From the NCBI RefSeq assembly GCF_025195125.1, contig NZ_JAMGSL010000003.1:192575-256574 (forward strand): DNA of 64,000 nt, written 5' to 3'. Positions 28,183 through 39,115 of the stretch are shown piece after piece. Position numbers and translations under genes: made by a program. Origin of the DNA: Streptomyces sp. Je 1-79 (GTDB lineage: Bacteria; Actinomycetota; Actinomycetes; Streptomycetales; Streptomycetaceae). Under the pieces are notes generated by a model. It did not search any database. It saw only the letters and a list, made by a program, of their open reading frames with translations, and was not told the origin of the DNA. The number at the start of each line of letters is the position of its first letter. The stretch's first letter is position 1.

Positions 28183-29270
28183 TGAGCCCCACCCTGGACA
28201 GGGCCGACGCCCTCTTCGACGTCGGACGGTACGAGCAGGCCGCCGCGCTCGCCGCCCAGCATCTGGCCACCGTCCCTCAGGACGCCGCCGCGCTGGTCCT
28301 GCTGGCCCGCTGCCGGCACCGCCTGGGCCGCGAGCAGGAGGCCCTGGAGTCCGTCGAGGCGGCGCTGCTCGCCGAACCCGACTCGCTGCCGGCCTGGCTG
28401 ATGCGCACGCACATCCTGCTCGCGCTGAAGAGCTACGAGGAGGCCGAGCGCTCCGCCCGGCACTCCGTCGAACTCGCCCCCGGGTACTGGGGCAGCCACT
28501 ACGCCCTCGGCACCGTCCTCGACCGTTCCGTCCGTACGGAGCGCAGGCGCGAGGCGTACGACGCGGCCCGCACCGCCGTCGGGCTCGCCCCGGAGGAGAG
28601 CGACGCGCACTTCCTCGTCGGCCTCACCGCCCAGCGCAACGGCGACCACCGCGTCGCCCGGCAGGCCTACGAGACGGCGCTGCGCCTCGACCCGGAGAGC
28701 AGCGAGGCGCACAACAACCTCTCCCTGCTGCATCTGCGCGGCCGCTGGCTCCGGCCCGGCGCGTGGACGAAGGCCGCCGAGGGCTTCGTCGAGTCCGCGG
28801 CGCTGGACATGAACGACCGGCAGGCCCGCTACAACCTGGAGACCATGGCCTGGGGCACCGCCGCCGGAGCCCGCTGGGTGGCCCTGCTCGGCTTCGTCGC
28901 GGCCTCCATCGGCTCGGCGCCGCTGCGGACCGGCTCGTCGGGCGCCGAGGCCGCCGTCCCGTACGTGATCGGCGCGCTCGTCCTCGTCGCCGGCTGGGCC
29001 GGCTGGGCGGTGTGGATCACCCGCCGCGTCCCGCCGCGGCTGCGCCGCCCGCTGCTCCTCGTGGCACGCAACTGCCGGCCCGTACTCGCCATGGCGGTCG
29101 CCGTCGGACTGCTCGGTCTGCACTCGGCGGCTTCGCTGGCGCTGTGGACGCTGGACGAGTCCGTCCTCGGGGTGCTCGGCTTCCCGCTCTTCTGGACCGT
29201 GATCATCACCTACTGGGTGAGCCGCGCCGCCCTGCAGCGCCGCGCCCCCCGTCCCGAGCGCGGCCGGTGA
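28182..29270 (+). CDS. TPR-repeat membrane protein, second of two
   Basis: A 362-residue paralogue-like partner of the preceding gene with the same plan. Residues 1-215 carry about six TPRs (ADALFDVGRYEQAAALAAQH, SHYALGTVLDRS, AHFLVGLTAQRNGDHRVARQ, AHNNLSLLHLRG). About four C-terminal transmembrane helices follow (WVALLGFVAASIGSA, YVIGALVLVAGWAGWAVW, VLAMAVAVGLLGLHSAA, LGFPLFWTVIITYW). The one-base overlap with the previous gene implies coupled translation in fixed ratio. The pair could form a membrane scaffold for the AAA+ protein. No homologous system is recognised. Confidence 0.85.
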   Translation: MSPTLDRADALFDVGRYEQAAALAAQHLATVPQDAAALVLLARCRHRLGREQEALESVEAALLAEPDSLPAWLMRTHILLALKSYEEAERSARHSVELAPGYWGSHYALGTVLDRSVRTERRREAYDAARTAVGLAPEESDAHFLVGLTAQRNGDHRVARQAYETALRLDPESSEAHNNLSLLHLRGRWLRPGAWTKAAEGFVESAALDMNDRQARYNLETMAWGTAAGARWVALLGFVAASIGSAPLRTGSSGAEAAVPYVIGALVLVAGWAGWAVWITRRVPPRLRRPLLLVARNCRPVLAMAVAVGLLGLHSAASLALWTLDESVLGVLGFPLFWTVIITYWVSRAALQRRAPRPERGR

Positions 29271-29325
29271 CGCGGCCGATACGATGCGGGAGGAACTGAT
29301 CACCGAAGGCGAGGAGGCCCGGGCC

Positions 29326-29685
29326 ATGGCCGGAGAGCCGCAGAGCGACTGCCTGTTCTGCAAGATCGCGGACGGGGAGGTCCCGGCGACGATCGTGCGC
29401 GAGACGGAGACGACCGTCGCCTTCCGGGACATCAACCCGCAGGCGCCCACGCACGTGCTCGTCATCCCGCGCGTCCACTACCCCGACGCCGCCAGCCTCG
29501 CCGCCGTCGCGCCGGCCATCGCCGCCGACGTGCTGCGCGAGGCCGGCGAGATCGCCGCGCAGGAGAAGGTCGACGGCAGCGGCTTCCGGATCGTCTTCAA
29601 CACCGGCGCGGGCGCGGGCCAGACCGTCTTCCACGCCCACGCGCACGTGCTCGGCGGACGCGGCCTCAACTGGCCTCCCGGATAG
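29326..29685 (+). CDS. HIT family nucleotide-binding protein
   Basis: A 119-residue histidine-triad protein: [13 protein letters not shown] at the N-terminus (zinc-type cysteines), [17 protein letters not shown], and the triad [11 protein letters not shown] near the C-terminus. HIT (HINT-type) proteins hydrolyse nucleoside phosphoramidates. GAGGAGG at 29311-29317 supports the ATG at 29326 over upstream starts. It is separated by 13 bp from the RNase Z-like gene. Confidence 0.94.
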   Translation: MAGEPQSDCLFCKIADGEVPATIVRETETTVAFRDINPQAPTHVLVIPRVHYPDAASLAAVAPAIAADVLREAGEIAAQEKVDGSGFRIVFNTGAGAGQTVFHAHAHVLGGRGLNWPPG

Positions 29686-29698
29686 TCGCGGAGACGAC

Positions 29699-30601
29699 GT
29701 GTCGGTACGTGAACTCGTCGTGCTCGGGACCGCGAGCCAGGTCCCGACCCGGCACCGCAACCACAACGGCTATCTGCTGCGCTGGGACGGTCAGGGCATC
29801 CTGTTCGACCCCGGCGAGGGCACCCAGCGGCAGATGCTGCGGGCCGGGGTCGCCGCCCACGACCTCGACCGGATCTGCGTCACGCACTTCCACGGCGACC
29901 ACTCGCTGGGCCTGGCCGGAGTGATCCAGCGGATCAACCTCGACCAGGTCCCGCACCCCGTCACCGCGCACTACCCGGCGAGCGGACAGCGGTTCTTCGA
30001 GCGGCTGCGGTACGCGACGGCCTACCGCGAGACGGTGAAGCTGACGCAGGCCCCGGTGGCCGCCGACGGTCCCCTCGCCGTCACCGAGTCGTACACCCTG
30101 GACGCGTACAGGCTCTCGCACCCGGTGGAGTCGTACGGCTACCGGGTCACCGAGCCCGACGGGCGCCGCATCCTGCCCGAGCGGCTTGCCGCGCACGGCA
30201 TCAAGGGGCCGGACGTGGGCCGGATCCAGCGCGAGGGCGTCCTGAACGGCGTGACGCTGGCGGAGGTCAGCGAGGTCCGGCGCGGGCAGCGGTTCGCGTT
30301 CGTCATGGACACCCGGCTCTGCGACGGCGTGCACGCGCTCGCCGAGGGCGCCGACATGCTGGTGATCGAGTCGACCTTCCTCGACGAGGACGTCCGGCTC
30401 GCCACCGACCACGGCCATCTGACGGCCGGCCAGGCCGCGGCCGTCGCGCGCGACGCGGGGGTGCGGCACCTCGTCCTCACCCACTTCTCGCAGCGGTACG
30501 GCGACCCCGACGAGTTCGAGCGGCAGGCGCGGGCGGCCGGGTTCGACGGCGAGCTGAGCATTGCCCAGGACCTCATGAGGGTCCCCCTACCGAAAAGATA
30601 G
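29699..30601 (+). CDS. rnz: RNase Z-like metallo-beta-lactamase protein
   Basis: A 300-residue protein from a GTG start. It opens [20 protein letters not shown], typical of tRNase Z. The metal site is [14 protein letters not shown] (about residue 62-68), then [36 protein letters not shown] and [13 protein letters not shown]. The family cleaves the 3' trailer of tRNA precursors. The ribosome-binding site is weak and the gene is close to its neighbours, consistent with the HIT-rnz-adenine deaminase run being one operon. Confidence 0.88.
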   Translation: MSVRELVVLGTASQVPTRHRNHNGYLLRWDGQGILFDPGEGTQRQMLRAGVAAHDLDRICVTHFHGDHSLGLAGVIQRINLDQVPHPVTAHYPASGQRFFERLRYATAYRETVKLTQAPVAADGPLAVTESYTLDAYRLSHPVESYGYRVTEPDGRRILPERLAAHGIKGPDVGRIQREGVLNGVTLAEVSEVRRGQRFAFVMDTRLCDGVHALAEGADMLVIESTFLDEDVRLATDHGHLTAGQAAAVARDAGVRHLVLTHFSQRYGDPDEFERQARAAGFDGELSIAQDLMRVPLPKR

Positions 30602-30605
30602 ATCC

Positions 30606-31604
30606 ATGCCCCTCCCCAAGGCCGAACTCCACCTCCACATCGAAGGCACCCTCGAACCCGAGCTGGCGTTCGCGCTCGCCGCGCGCAACGGCGTCACGCT
30701 GCCGTACGCGGACACCGAGGAGCTGCGCAAGGCGTACCTCTTCAGCGATCTGCAGTCCTTCCTGGACCTGTACTACGGTCTGATGGCCGTCCTGCACACG
30801 GCCGAGGACTTCACCGAGCTCGCCGACGCCTATCTGGCGCGGGCCGCGGCCCAGGGTGTGCGGCACGCCGAGATCTTCTTCGACCCGCAGGCCCACACCG
30901 CCCGTGGCGTGCCGATCGGGACGGTGATCGAGGGTCTGGGGCGCGCGCTCGACGGGGCCGAGGAGCGGCACGGCGTCTCGACGCGGCTGATCATGTGCTT
31001 CCTGCGCGACGAGTCCGCCGCGTCGGCGATGGCGACGCTGGAGGCCGCGAGGCCGTATCTGCACCGGATCACCGGCGTCGGTCTCGACTCGGCGGAGGTG
31101 GGCCACCCGCCGTCGAAGTTCCGCGAGGTGTACGCGGCGGCGGAGGCGCTCGGTCTGCGCAAGGTCGCCCACGCGGGCGAGGAGGGCCCGCCGGCCTACA
31201 TCCGCGAGGCGCTGGACGTGCTGGGCGTCGAGCGGGTCGACCACGGCCTGCGCTGTGTGGAGGACCCGGAGCTGGTGGAGCGGCTTGTGCGGGAGCGGGT
31301 GCCGCTGACGCTCTGCCCGCTGTCGAACGTACGCCTGCGGGCGATCGACGTCCTGGAGGACCACCCACTGGCCTCGATGCTGGACGCCGGTCTGGTCGCC
31401 ACGGTCAACTCCGACGACCCGGCGTACTTCGGCGGCTACGTGGGCGACACCTTCGACGCGGTGCGGGGCGCGCTGGGGCTGGACCGGGAGCAGCTGCGGA
31501 CGCTGGCCCGCAACTCCTTCGAGGCGTCCTTCCTCGACGACGACGAGGACCGCAGGGCGCGGTACCTGGCCGAGGTCGAGGCGTACGACTTCGACGCGGA
31601 GTAG
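30606..31604 (+). CDS. Adenine deaminase (adenosine deaminase-like family)
   Basis: A 332-residue amidohydrolase. Metal and active-site motifs are AELHLHIEGTLEPEL, DPQAHTARGVPIG, GLDSAEVGHPPSKF, KVAHAGEEGPP, RVDHGLR, LCPLSNVRL and VNSDDPAYFGGY. The combination EGTLEPEL...SAEVGHPPSKF...DPAYFGGY matches the adenine deaminase subgroup (the Aah1 type) rather than classic adenosine deaminase, so adenine to hypoxanthine is the likely reaction in purine salvage. It starts 4 bp after the RNase Z-like gene. Confidence 0.88.
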   Translation: MPLPKAELHLHIEGTLEPELAFALAARNGVTLPYADTEELRKAYLFSDLQSFLDLYYGLMAVLHTAEDFTELADAYLARAAAQGVRHAEIFFDPQAHTARGVPIGTVIEGLGRALDGAEERHGVSTRLIMCFLRDESAASAMATLEAARPYLHRITGVGLDSAEVGHPPSKFREVYAAAEALGLRKVAHAGEEGPPAYIREALDVLGVERVDHGLRCVEDPELVERLVRERVPLTLCPLSNVRLRAIDVLEDHPLASMLDAGLVATVNSDDPAYFGGYVGDTFDAVRGALGLDREQLRTLARNSFEASFLDDDEDRRARYLAEVEAYDFDAE

Positions 31605-31626
31605 GGGGCGGGGTACGTCCACGGGC

Positions 31627-31640
31627 GCGGGTGCACCCGC
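31627..31640. terminator. Palindrome between convergent genes
   Basis: GCGGGTGCACCCGC is a perfect 14-base palindrome between the adenine deaminase and MFS stops. It is short, with no T run, so terminator function is uncertain. Confidence 0.35.
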
Positions 31641-31656
31641 GATCCCCGGCGCCGCC

Positions 31657-32985
31657 CTAGCCCCGGTCGCTCGGGCGGGCCAGGCGGAAGGCGCGGCGGT
31701 CGGCGCGGCGGCGGGACGGGACCGGGATCTCGGTGACCTCCTGCTCCGGGGCGCCCATCTGCGGGACCAGGCCGGTCGCCGCGGTGGTCGTGCCCGCGAC
31801 CACGGCCGCCGGGGCGCCGCCGCGGCGGCGGACGGAGCCGGGGACCAGCGGGCGGCCGGAGGTGTGCAGGGCGACCGCCGTCATCGGGACCGCGACCACC
31901 AGGAGCAGGACGCACAGGATCAGGCCCATGCCCGGGTATCCGGCGTGCTCGGACAGGACGCTGCCGGTGACCGGGCCGCAGGCCACGCCCAGGGAGGACG
32001 CCGAGCCCACGAGGACGGCCCAGCGGCCGCGCGGGTCCAGCGAGGCGGCGAGGCCGAGCAGGTACGACAGGACCACCGGGTAGAAGACGTTCCAGAGGAT
32101 CTCGCCGGTCGCGAACGCGGGCAGGTCCTCGGCGCCGGAGCTGACCAGCACGCACACGGCGATGATCGCCGTGCCCGCCCCGACCGGGGCGGCCCGGCCG
32201 AGCCGTGAGCCGATCGCTCCCGCGGCCGTGACGCCCGCGAGACCGGCCCCCAGCGCCACCGCGAAGACGGCGCCGACGGTCACCTCGCTCAGCCCGGCCT
32301 GGGTGAGCCCGATCCGGCCGCTGACGCCCCACAGGGCGTTCTGCGCCATGGACCAGCACAGGATCGCGGCGGCCAGCACGAACCCGGACCGCCGGTGCGG
32401 CAGTGGGGATCCCTCGCCGCCTCTGGCGGGCCCCGCGGCGGGGCGCCCGGACCCGCCCGCCAGGCCGCCCGTCAGCGGCCAGACCAGCGCCGCCGTGAGC
32501 GCGATGGACGCGAACGGCAGCGCGTGGCCGCCGCCGAGGTGGGGGAGCGTGAGGTAGAGCGCGCCGGCCGTCGCCGAGACCGTGAGCAGGCCGAGTGTCG
32601 AGGCCCGGTGCGGGTCCCGCTGGGCCGCGAGGCCCGACGCGGCGACCGCCAGCGTCGTACCGGAGCCGAAGCCGCCCACGACCGCGCCGCCCACCACCAG
32701 CGGAACGCTCGCGGTCAGTGCCGCCGAGCCGTAGCCGACGGCCATGGCCAGGAGGCCGCAGCGGGCCACTCGGCGCGGGCCGAGGCGTTCCACGCGCGCG
32801 GCGAGCGTGAAGCCCGCGGCGGCGGAGGCGAGGAGGAGGACCGAGCCGACCAGGCCCGCCTGGGCCGGGGAGAGGCCGAGCCCGGCGGAGAGTCTGCCGA
32901 CGACGGTCGGGAGCAGGTACGGAGCGAGATAACCGGCCGTGAACAGGGCGACAAGAGGCCCCAGGGCACGCGGGCGCGACGACAT
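31657..32985 (-). CDS. MFS transporter (12 TM)
   Basis: A 442-residue protein with about 12 hydrophobic helices and the MFS loop after TM2 in a weak form (ARVERLGPRRVARCG). It starts MSSRPRALGPLVALFTAGYLAP at ATG 32985; the frame is open upstream to 33102, but that part is not membrane-like. The C-terminal about 45 residues are cytosolic and end in a basic stretch. The substrate is unknown. It is divergent from the PfkB kinase gene across 262 bp. Confidence 0.85.
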   Translation of the reverse strand: MSSRPRALGPLVALFTAGYLAPYLLPTVVGRLSAGLGLSPAQAGLVGSVLLLASAAAGFTLAARVERLGPRRVARCGLLAMAVGYGSAALTASVPLVVGGAVVGGFGSGTTLAVAASGLAAQRDPHRASTLGLLTVSATAGALYLTLPHLGGGHALPFASIALTAALVWPLTGGLAGGSGRPAAGPARGGEGSPLPHRRSGFVLAAAILCWSMAQNALWGVSGRIGLTQAGLSEVTVGAVFAVALGAGLAGVTAAGAIGSRLGRAAPVGAGTAIIAVCVLVSSGAEDLPAFATGEILWNVFYPVVLSYLLGLAASLDPRGRWAVLVGSASSLGVACGPVTGSVLSEHAGYPGMGLILCVLLLVVAVPMTAVALHTSGRPLVPGSVRRRGGAPAAVVAGTTTAATGLVPQMGAPEQEVTEIPVPSRRRADRRAFRLARPSDRG

Positions 32986-33247
32986 GGGCGTTCCAGAGAA
33001 CGGGAGGAACAGGGGGTGGAGCGCCCGGTGTTGCACGGGATCGCGGGACATATCTATCAAGTCGGCGGGGGATGGGAGAAGCCCGAACGGGAAGGAAACC
33101 ACCCAATCCGCGTGTGATCTGAGTCACTATGGGTTTGGGGTCGTATTCCCCGGGTAAACGGGCTCGTTTTTCGCCTGCGTCACACCTGGCCGCCAGAACC
33201 CCATCGGGCACACTGACCTGATCCGCACCACGACCGGGGAGCCTGCC
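32986..33247. other. Intergenic region between MFS and PfkB genes
   Basis: This 262-bp stretch must hold the divergent promoters. It includes a relatively AT-rich part (33115-33175) but no promoter pair I can define with confidence. GGGGAG at 33236-33241 is the ribosome-binding site of the kinase gene. No repeat or RNA gene is seen. Confidence 0.5.
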
Positions 33248-34363
33248 GTGACCACAGCAAAGGGAGACCAGCAACACGACGCGGGAGTCGATCCGTTGGT
33301 GCGCCTGCGCGAGCCCACGGACCCCGACTGCGACGTCTTCCTCACCGGCACGGTCTTCCTCGACATCATCTTCACCGGCCTCGACAGCGCCCCCGTGCGC
33401 GGGACCGAATCCTGGGCCAGGGGCATGGGCTCCAGCCCCGGGGGCGTCGCCAACATGGCCACCGCCCTCGCCCGCCTCGGCCTGCGGACCTCGCTCGCCG
33501 CCGCCTTCGGGGACGACCACTACGGCGAGTACTGCTGGGACGCGCTGGAGCAGGGGGAGGGCATCGACCTCTCGCTCTCCCGGACCGTGCCCGGCTGGCA
33601 CTCCCCGGTCACCGTCTCCATGGCGTACGAGGGCGAGCGCACGATGGTCTCCCACGGCCACGAGGCCCCGCCGCTGGACGGCGCCCTGCCCGCCTACCCG
33701 CCGCACGCCCGGGCCGCCGTCGCCTCGCTCGTACCCGGCCGCGCCGAGGAGTGGGTCGCCCAGACCGCCCGCGGCGGCGCGAAGGTCTTCGCCGACGTCG
33801 GCTGGGACGACACCGGCCGCTGGGACCTGAACGGCCTGACCGATCTGGAGCACTGCGAGGCCTTCCTGCCCAACGCCCAGGAGGCCATGCGGTACACCCG
33901 CACCGACTGCCCCAGGGCCGCCGCCCGCGCGCTCACCGACAAGGTCCGCTACGCGGTGGTCACCCTGGGGGCCGAGGGCGCTTACGCGGTCGACGGCGCC
34001 ACCGGCGAGACCGCCGAGGTGCCCGCCATCGAGGTCTCCGCCCTCGACCCGACCGGCGCCGGGGACGTCTTCGTGGCCGGGTTCGTCACCGGCACGCTCG
34101 CCGGCTGGCCCCTCGCCGACCGGCTGGCCTTCGCGGGGCTGATCGCCGCACTCTCCGTGCAGGAGTTCGGCGGCTCCCTCTCGGCGCCGGGCTGGCGCGA
34201 GGTCGCCGCCTGGTGGGAGCACGTCCAGGAGCACGTCTGCCAGGACCCCGAGGCCCTGCGCGGCCGCTACGCCTTCCTGGAGCGGCTGCTCCCGGCCGCG
34301 ACCCGCCCCTGGCCCCTGCGCCGGGCCGTCCCGACGATCGGGTTCAGGGCCCCGCGGTCGTAG
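33248..34363 (+). CDS. PfkB family carbohydrate kinase
   Basis: A 371-residue ribokinase-family sugar kinase from a GTG start. The N-terminal FLTGTVFLDIIFTGLDSAP and SSPGGVANMATALARLGLRTSLAAAFGDD regions form the substrate site. The C-terminal signature DPTGAGDVFVAGFVTG supplies the anion hole and catalytic Asp. The sugar cannot be told from the sequence. The last about 70 residues (WREVAAWWEHVQEHV onward) go beyond the usual fold. Confidence 0.9.
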   Translation: MTTAKGDQQHDAGVDPLVRLREPTDPDCDVFLTGTVFLDIIFTGLDSAPVRGTESWARGMGSSPGGVANMATALARLGLRTSLAAAFGDDHYGEYCWDALEQGEGIDLSLSRTVPGWHSPVTVSMAYEGERTMVSHGHEAPPLDGALPAYPPHARAAVASLVPGRAEEWVAQTARGGAKVFADVGWDDTGRWDLNGLTDLEHCEAFLPNAQEAMRYTRTDCPRAAARALTDKVRYAVVTLGAEGAYAVDGATGETAEVPAIEVSALDPTGAGDVFVAGFVTGTLAGWPLADRLAFAGLIAALSVQEFGGSLSAPGWREVAAWWEHVQEHVCQDPEALRGRYAFLERLLPAATRPWPLRRAVPTIGFRAPRS

Positions 34364-34482
34364 CGCCCGCCCGGAAAAGCCTTCGGTCCTGTCAGTGACA
34401 AGTCGTAGGCTTGGTAACCCAGAGGTTGTCGAGCAGCGAGAACCCTGCAACGGGAGGTATGCGCAGGCCACAGTGCCGGCCC

Positions 34483-35505
<1,023 letters not shown>

Positions 35506-35517
35506 CGCAGAAGCACC

Positions 35518-36015
35518 ATGTCGATCGACGTCAACAACGAGTCCGGAACCGAGGTCGACGAGCAGTCGATCCTCGACATCGCCCGCTACGCCCTCGCGCG
35601 GATGCGCATCCACCCGCTCTCCGAGCTCTCGGTGATCGTCGTGGACGCCGAGGCGATGGAGCAGCTCCACATCCAGTGGATGGACCTGCCCGGCCCGACG
35701 GACGTCATGTCCTTCCCGATGGACGAGCTGCGCCCGCCGTCGAAGGACGACGAGGAGCCCCCGCAGGGGCTCCTCGGCGACATCGTGCTCTGCCCCGAGG
35801 TGGCCACCCAGCAGGGCAAGGACGCGCCGACGCAGCACTCCATGGACGAGGAGCTCCAGCTCCTCACCGTCCACGGAGTGCTGCACCTGCTCGGTTACGA
35901 CCACGAGGAGCCGGACGAGAAGGCCGAGATGTTCGGCCTCCAGGCGGCGATCGTCGACGGCTGGCGCGCGGAGAAGGGCCTGACCGGCCCCTCCCCGGCG
36001 CCGACCGTCTCCTGA
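35518..36015 (+). CDS. ybeY: rRNA maturation endoribonuclease YbeY
   Basis: A 165-residue zinc enzyme with the signature [16 protein letters not shown] (three zinc-binding His) near residue 119-130, and the DVMSFPMDE segment. It takes part in 16S rRNA 3'-end maturation and ribosome quality control. It starts 12 bp after phoH and ends 7 bp before the CNNM gene. Confidence 0.96.
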   Translation: MSIDVNNESGTEVDEQSILDIARYALARMRIHPLSELSVIVVDAEAMEQLHIQWMDLPGPTDVMSFPMDELRPPSKDDEEPPQGLLGDIVLCPEVATQQGKDAPTQHSMDEELQLLTVHGVLHLLGYDHEEPDEKAEMFGLQAAIVDGWRAEKGLTGPSPAPTVS

Positions 36016-36022
36016 GCCCCCG

Positions 36023-37330
36023 ATGAACGCATCGCTCATCCTCGGCGCCGTCGGCCTGGTGATCGTGGCCTGGCTGGCAGCCTGCGCCGAGGCCGGGATC
36101 GCCCGCGTCTCCAGCTTCCGCGCCGCCGAGGCCGTGCGGTCGGGCCGGCGCGGCGCCGAGAAGCTCGCCCAGGTCGCCGCGGACCCGACCCGCTATCTCA
36201 ACGTGGCGCTGCTCGTGCGCGTCGCCTGCGAGATGGCGGCCGGGGTCCTCGTGACGTACGCCTGCCTGGAGGAGTTCTCCGAGACCTGGCAGGCCCTGCT
36301 CGTCGCCATCGCGGTGATGGTGCTGGTCTCCTACGTGGCCGTCGGCGTCTCGCCGCGCACCATCGGCCGGCAGCACCCGCTGAACACGGCGACCGCCTCC
36401 GCCTACGTGCTGCTGCCGCTGGCCCGGATCATGGGCCCGATCCCGCAGCTCCTGATCCTCATCGGCAACGCGCTCACCCCCGGCAAGGGCTTCCGCAAGG
36501 GTCCCTTCGCCTCCGAGGCCGAGCTGCGGGCCATGGTCGACCTGGCCGAGCAGGAGTCGCTGATCGAGGACGACGAGCGCCGGATGGTGCACTCCGTCTT
36601 CGAGCTCGGCGACACGCTCGTACGGGAGGTCATGGTGCCGCGCACCGACCTGATCTGCATCGAGCGGTACAAGACCGTCCGCCAGGCCCTCACCCTCGCG
36701 CTGCGCTCCGGCTTCTCCCGGATCCCCGTCACGGGGGAGAACGAGGACGACATCGTCGGCATCGTGTACCTGAAGGACCTGGTCCGCAAGACGCACATCA
36801 ACCGCGACGCCGAGGCCGACCTCGTGTCGACGGCGATGCGTGCGGCCGCCTTCGTGCCGGACACCAAGAACGCGGGCGACCTGCTGCGGGAGATGCAGCA
36901 GGAGCGCAACCACGTCGCCGTCGTCATCGACGAGTACGGCGGCACGGCCGGGATCGTCACGATCGAGGACATCCTGGAGGAGATCGTCGGCGAGATCACC
37001 GACGAGTACGACCGCGAGCTCCCTCCGGTCCAGGAGCTGGGCGACGACCGCTACCGGGTCACCGCCCGCCTCGACATCGGCGACCTCGGCGAGCTGTACG
37101 GGTTCGGCCCGGACGAGTACGACGACGAGGACGTGGAGACCGTCGGCGGACTCCTCGCCAAGGCGCTCGGCCGGGTGCCGATCGCGGGCGCCAAGGCGGT
37201 CGTGGAGTTGCCCGACGGGCGTTCGCTGCGGCTGACCGCCGAGTCCCCGGCGGGCCGCCGGAACAAGATCGTGACGGTGCTCGTGGAGCCCCTGACGGTC
37301 GTGTCCGAAGGGGCTTCGGATGACGCCTGA
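36023..37330 (+). CDS. CNNM/CorC-type membrane protein (DUF21, CBS pair, CorC_HlyC)
   Basis: A 435-residue protein. Three to four N-terminal helices form a DUF21 domain (residues 1-150). A CBS pair follows (VREVMVPRTDLICIERYKTVRQAL; NHVAVVIDEYGGTAGIVTIEDILEEIVGEI) and then a C-terminal CorC_HlyC domain (YRVTARLDIGDLGELYGFGPDEYDDEDVETVGG). Relatives are Mg2+/Co2+ exporters or 'hemolysin-like' proteins. It follows ybeY as in many bacteria and overlaps the next gene by 11 bases. Confidence 0.93.
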   Translation: MNASLILGAVGLVIVAWLAACAEAGIARVSSFRAAEAVRSGRRGAEKLAQVAADPTRYLNVALLVRVACEMAAGVLVTYACLEEFSETWQALLVAIAVMVLVSYVAVGVSPRTIGRQHPLNTATASAYVLLPLARIMGPIPQLLILIGNALTPGKGFRKGPFASEAELRAMVDLAEQESLIEDDERRMVHSVFELGDTLVREVMVPRTDLICIERYKTVRQALTLALRSGFSRIPVTGENEDDIVGIVYLKDLVRKTHINRDAEADLVSTAMRAAAFVPDTKNAGDLLREMQQERNHVAVVIDEYGGTAGIVTIEDILEEIVGEITDEYDRELPPVQELGDDRYRVTARLDIGDLGELYGFGPDEYDDEDVETVGGLLAKALGRVPIAGAKAVVELPDGRSLRLTAESPAGRRNKIVTVLVEPLTVVSEGASDDA

Positions 37331-37673
37331 CCAGCTGCGCGCCCTCTGCCTGGAGTTCAACGACGCGACGGAGGAGTTCCCCTTCGGGCCCGACACCTCC
37401 GTCTTCAAGGTCGCCGGGAAGATGTTCGCGCTGTCCTCGCTCGACGGCGATCCGCTGCGGATCAACCTCAAGTGCGATCCGGAGGAGGCGGTCCGGCTCC
37501 GCGAGGAGTACCCGGCGGTCGCCCCCGGCTACCACATGAACAAGCGCCACTGGAACACGGTGACCGTCGGCGGGCTCCCGGACCGCATGGTCCGGGAGCT
37601 CGTCGAGGACAGTTACGACCTGGTGGTCGCGGGCCTGCCGAAGGCGGTACGGCTCCGCCTGGACCGGCCGTAG
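37320..37673 (+). CDS. MmcQ/YjbR family DNA-binding-like protein
   Basis: A 117-residue protein with the YjbR/CyaY-like fold marks: LCLEFNDATEEFPFGPDTSVFKVAGKMFAL, LKCDPEEAVRLREEYPAVAPGYHMNKRHWNTV and ELVEDSYDLVVAGL. Its precise role is unknown. The start overlaps the CNNM gene by 11 bases, and a modest hairpin (GGGCGG 37681-37686 with CCGCCC 37696-37701) lies after its stop. Confidence 0.92.
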   Translation: MTPDQLRALCLEFNDATEEFPFGPDTSVFKVAGKMFALSSLDGDPLRINLKCDPEEAVRLREEYPAVAPGYHMNKRHWNTVTVGGLPDRMVRELVEDSYDLVVAGLPKAVRLRLDRP

Positions 37674-37709
37674 CCGTAACGGGCGGCTCGTGGGCCCGCC
37701 CCGGCCGGA

Positions 37710-39098
37710 TCAGGCCTTCCGGCGCAGGCCGAGGGCGACCAGGAGCGCCGCCGCCAGCACGATCGCCGCGTCGACGGCGAGGACGGTGCGCACCCCGTCG
37801 TAGAGACTCGGCCCGGTCGTCGCCAGGACACCCAGCAGGGGGATGCCGACGGTGATGCCGACCTGCTGGGTCGTCGTCACCAGGCCGGTCGCCAGGCCCT
37901 GCTCCCGGTCCGGGACACCGGAGGTGACGGTGACGCCGTACGAGATGATCGCGCCGAGGTGGAACATGCTCGCCAGGGAGACGCCGACCGTCGCGAACAC
38001 CGCGCCCGACTCCGTGCCGAGGCCCAGCAGCGCCGCCACGAACACGCCCTGACCGAGCAGGGAGACCACCAGCGTGCGGCGGGCGCCGATCCGGCCGATG
38101 ACCTTCGACGCGAGCGACCCGGCGAACACCGAAAGGGCGCCCTGCACCCCGAAGACCAGACCGGTGCCGAAGGCGGAGAGCCCCAGCGTCTCCTGGAGGT
38201 ACAGGGTGAGCACGAAGACGACCGTGGACATCATCGAGAAGGTCACGAGCCCGCCGAGATTGCCGAACGCCACCGTCCGCCGGCGCAGCATCGGCAGCGA
38301 GACCAGCGGGGACTCCTGCCGCGACTCGAACACCACGAAGGCCGCAAGGAGCAGCACGCCCACCATCAGGGTGACCAGGACGTCCGTACCGCCGAACCCG
38401 CGCTCGGCCGCCGTCGACAGGGCGTAGATCACGGCGAGCAGTCCACCGGTCACCGTCACCGCGCCCGGCACGTCGAGCCGGGGTCGGTCGGCGGTCCGCG
38501 ACTCGGGCAGCAGACCGGGCGCGAGGGGCAGCACGACCAGGCTGAAGAGCGCGAGCACGCCCATGGTGGAGCGCCAGCCCAGCACGTCGGTCATGACACC
38601 GCCGAGCACCATGCCGATCGTGAAGCCCAGGGACATCAGCGTGCCGGAGATGGCGAGCGCCCGGTCCCGCTGCGGGCCCTCGGGGAACGTGGTGGTGAGC
38701 AACGACATGCCGGTCGGCACGATCGCCGCCGCTCCGATCCCCTGCAGGGCCCGCCCGGCCAGGAACGAGGCCGGGTCCCAGGCGAAGGTCGCGAGCAGAG
38801 AGGCAGCGCCGAAGAGCGCGAGGCCCGCGAGGAACAGCCTCCTGCGCCCGTACAGATCGCCGATCCGGCCGAACAGCAGCAGGAACCCGCCGGACGGCAG
38901 GGCGAACGCGGTCACCGCCCACTGGAGCGCGGACGGGCTCAGACCGAGGTCGGCGCCGAGGACGGGCAGTGCCACGTTCAGTACGGAGAAGTCGAGCGCC
39001 ACCATGAACTGGGCGGCGCACAGGACGAAGAGGACGAGCCGGGAGCGGCCGGTCAGGGCCGGCCGGGTCGGAGCGGGGGGAGCGAGGGTCGTTGACAT
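37710..39098 (-). CDS. MFS drug-exporter-like transporter
   Basis: A 462-residue protein of the DHA2-like type. It opens LVLFVLCAAQFMVALDFSVLNVALPVLG, has the loop FGRIGDLYGRRRLFLAGL after TM2 and the motif-C-like GFTIGMVLGGVMTDVLGWRS. These are features of proton-driven multidrug exporters (EmrB/QacA group), though the length suggests 12-14 helices. The ATG at 39098 is clear. It is divergent from an XRE regulator 91 bp away, the usual arrangement for a repressor and its target. Confidence 0.9.
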   Translation of the reverse strand: MSTTLAPPAPTRPALTGRSRLVLFVLCAAQFMVALDFSVLNVALPVLGADLGLSPSALQWAVTAFALPSGGFLLLFGRIGDLYGRRRLFLAGLALFGAASLLATFAWDPASFLAGRALQGIGAAAIVPTGMSLLTTTFPEGPQRDRALAISGTLMSLGFTIGMVLGGVMTDVLGWRSTMGVLALFSLVVLPLAPGLLPESRTADRPRLDVPGAVTVTGGLLAVIYALSTAAERGFGGTDVLVTLMVGVLLLAAFVVFESRQESPLVSLPMLRRRTVAFGNLGGLVTFSMMSTVVFVLTLYLQETLGLSAFGTGLVFGVQGALSVFAGSLASKVIGRIGARRTLVVSLLGQGVFVAALLGLGTESGAVFATVGVSLASMFHLGAIISYGVTVTSGVPDREQGLATGLVTTTQQVGITVGIPLLGVLATTGPSLYDGVRTVLAVDAAIVLAAALLVALGLRRKA

Positions 39099-39115
39099 GC
39101 CCCCACCCTCGGAGT

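Noticed and set aside
30606..31604. Classic adenosine deaminase
   Set aside because: Motif set (SAEVGHPPSKF, DPAYFGGY) matches the adenine deaminase subgroup more closely.
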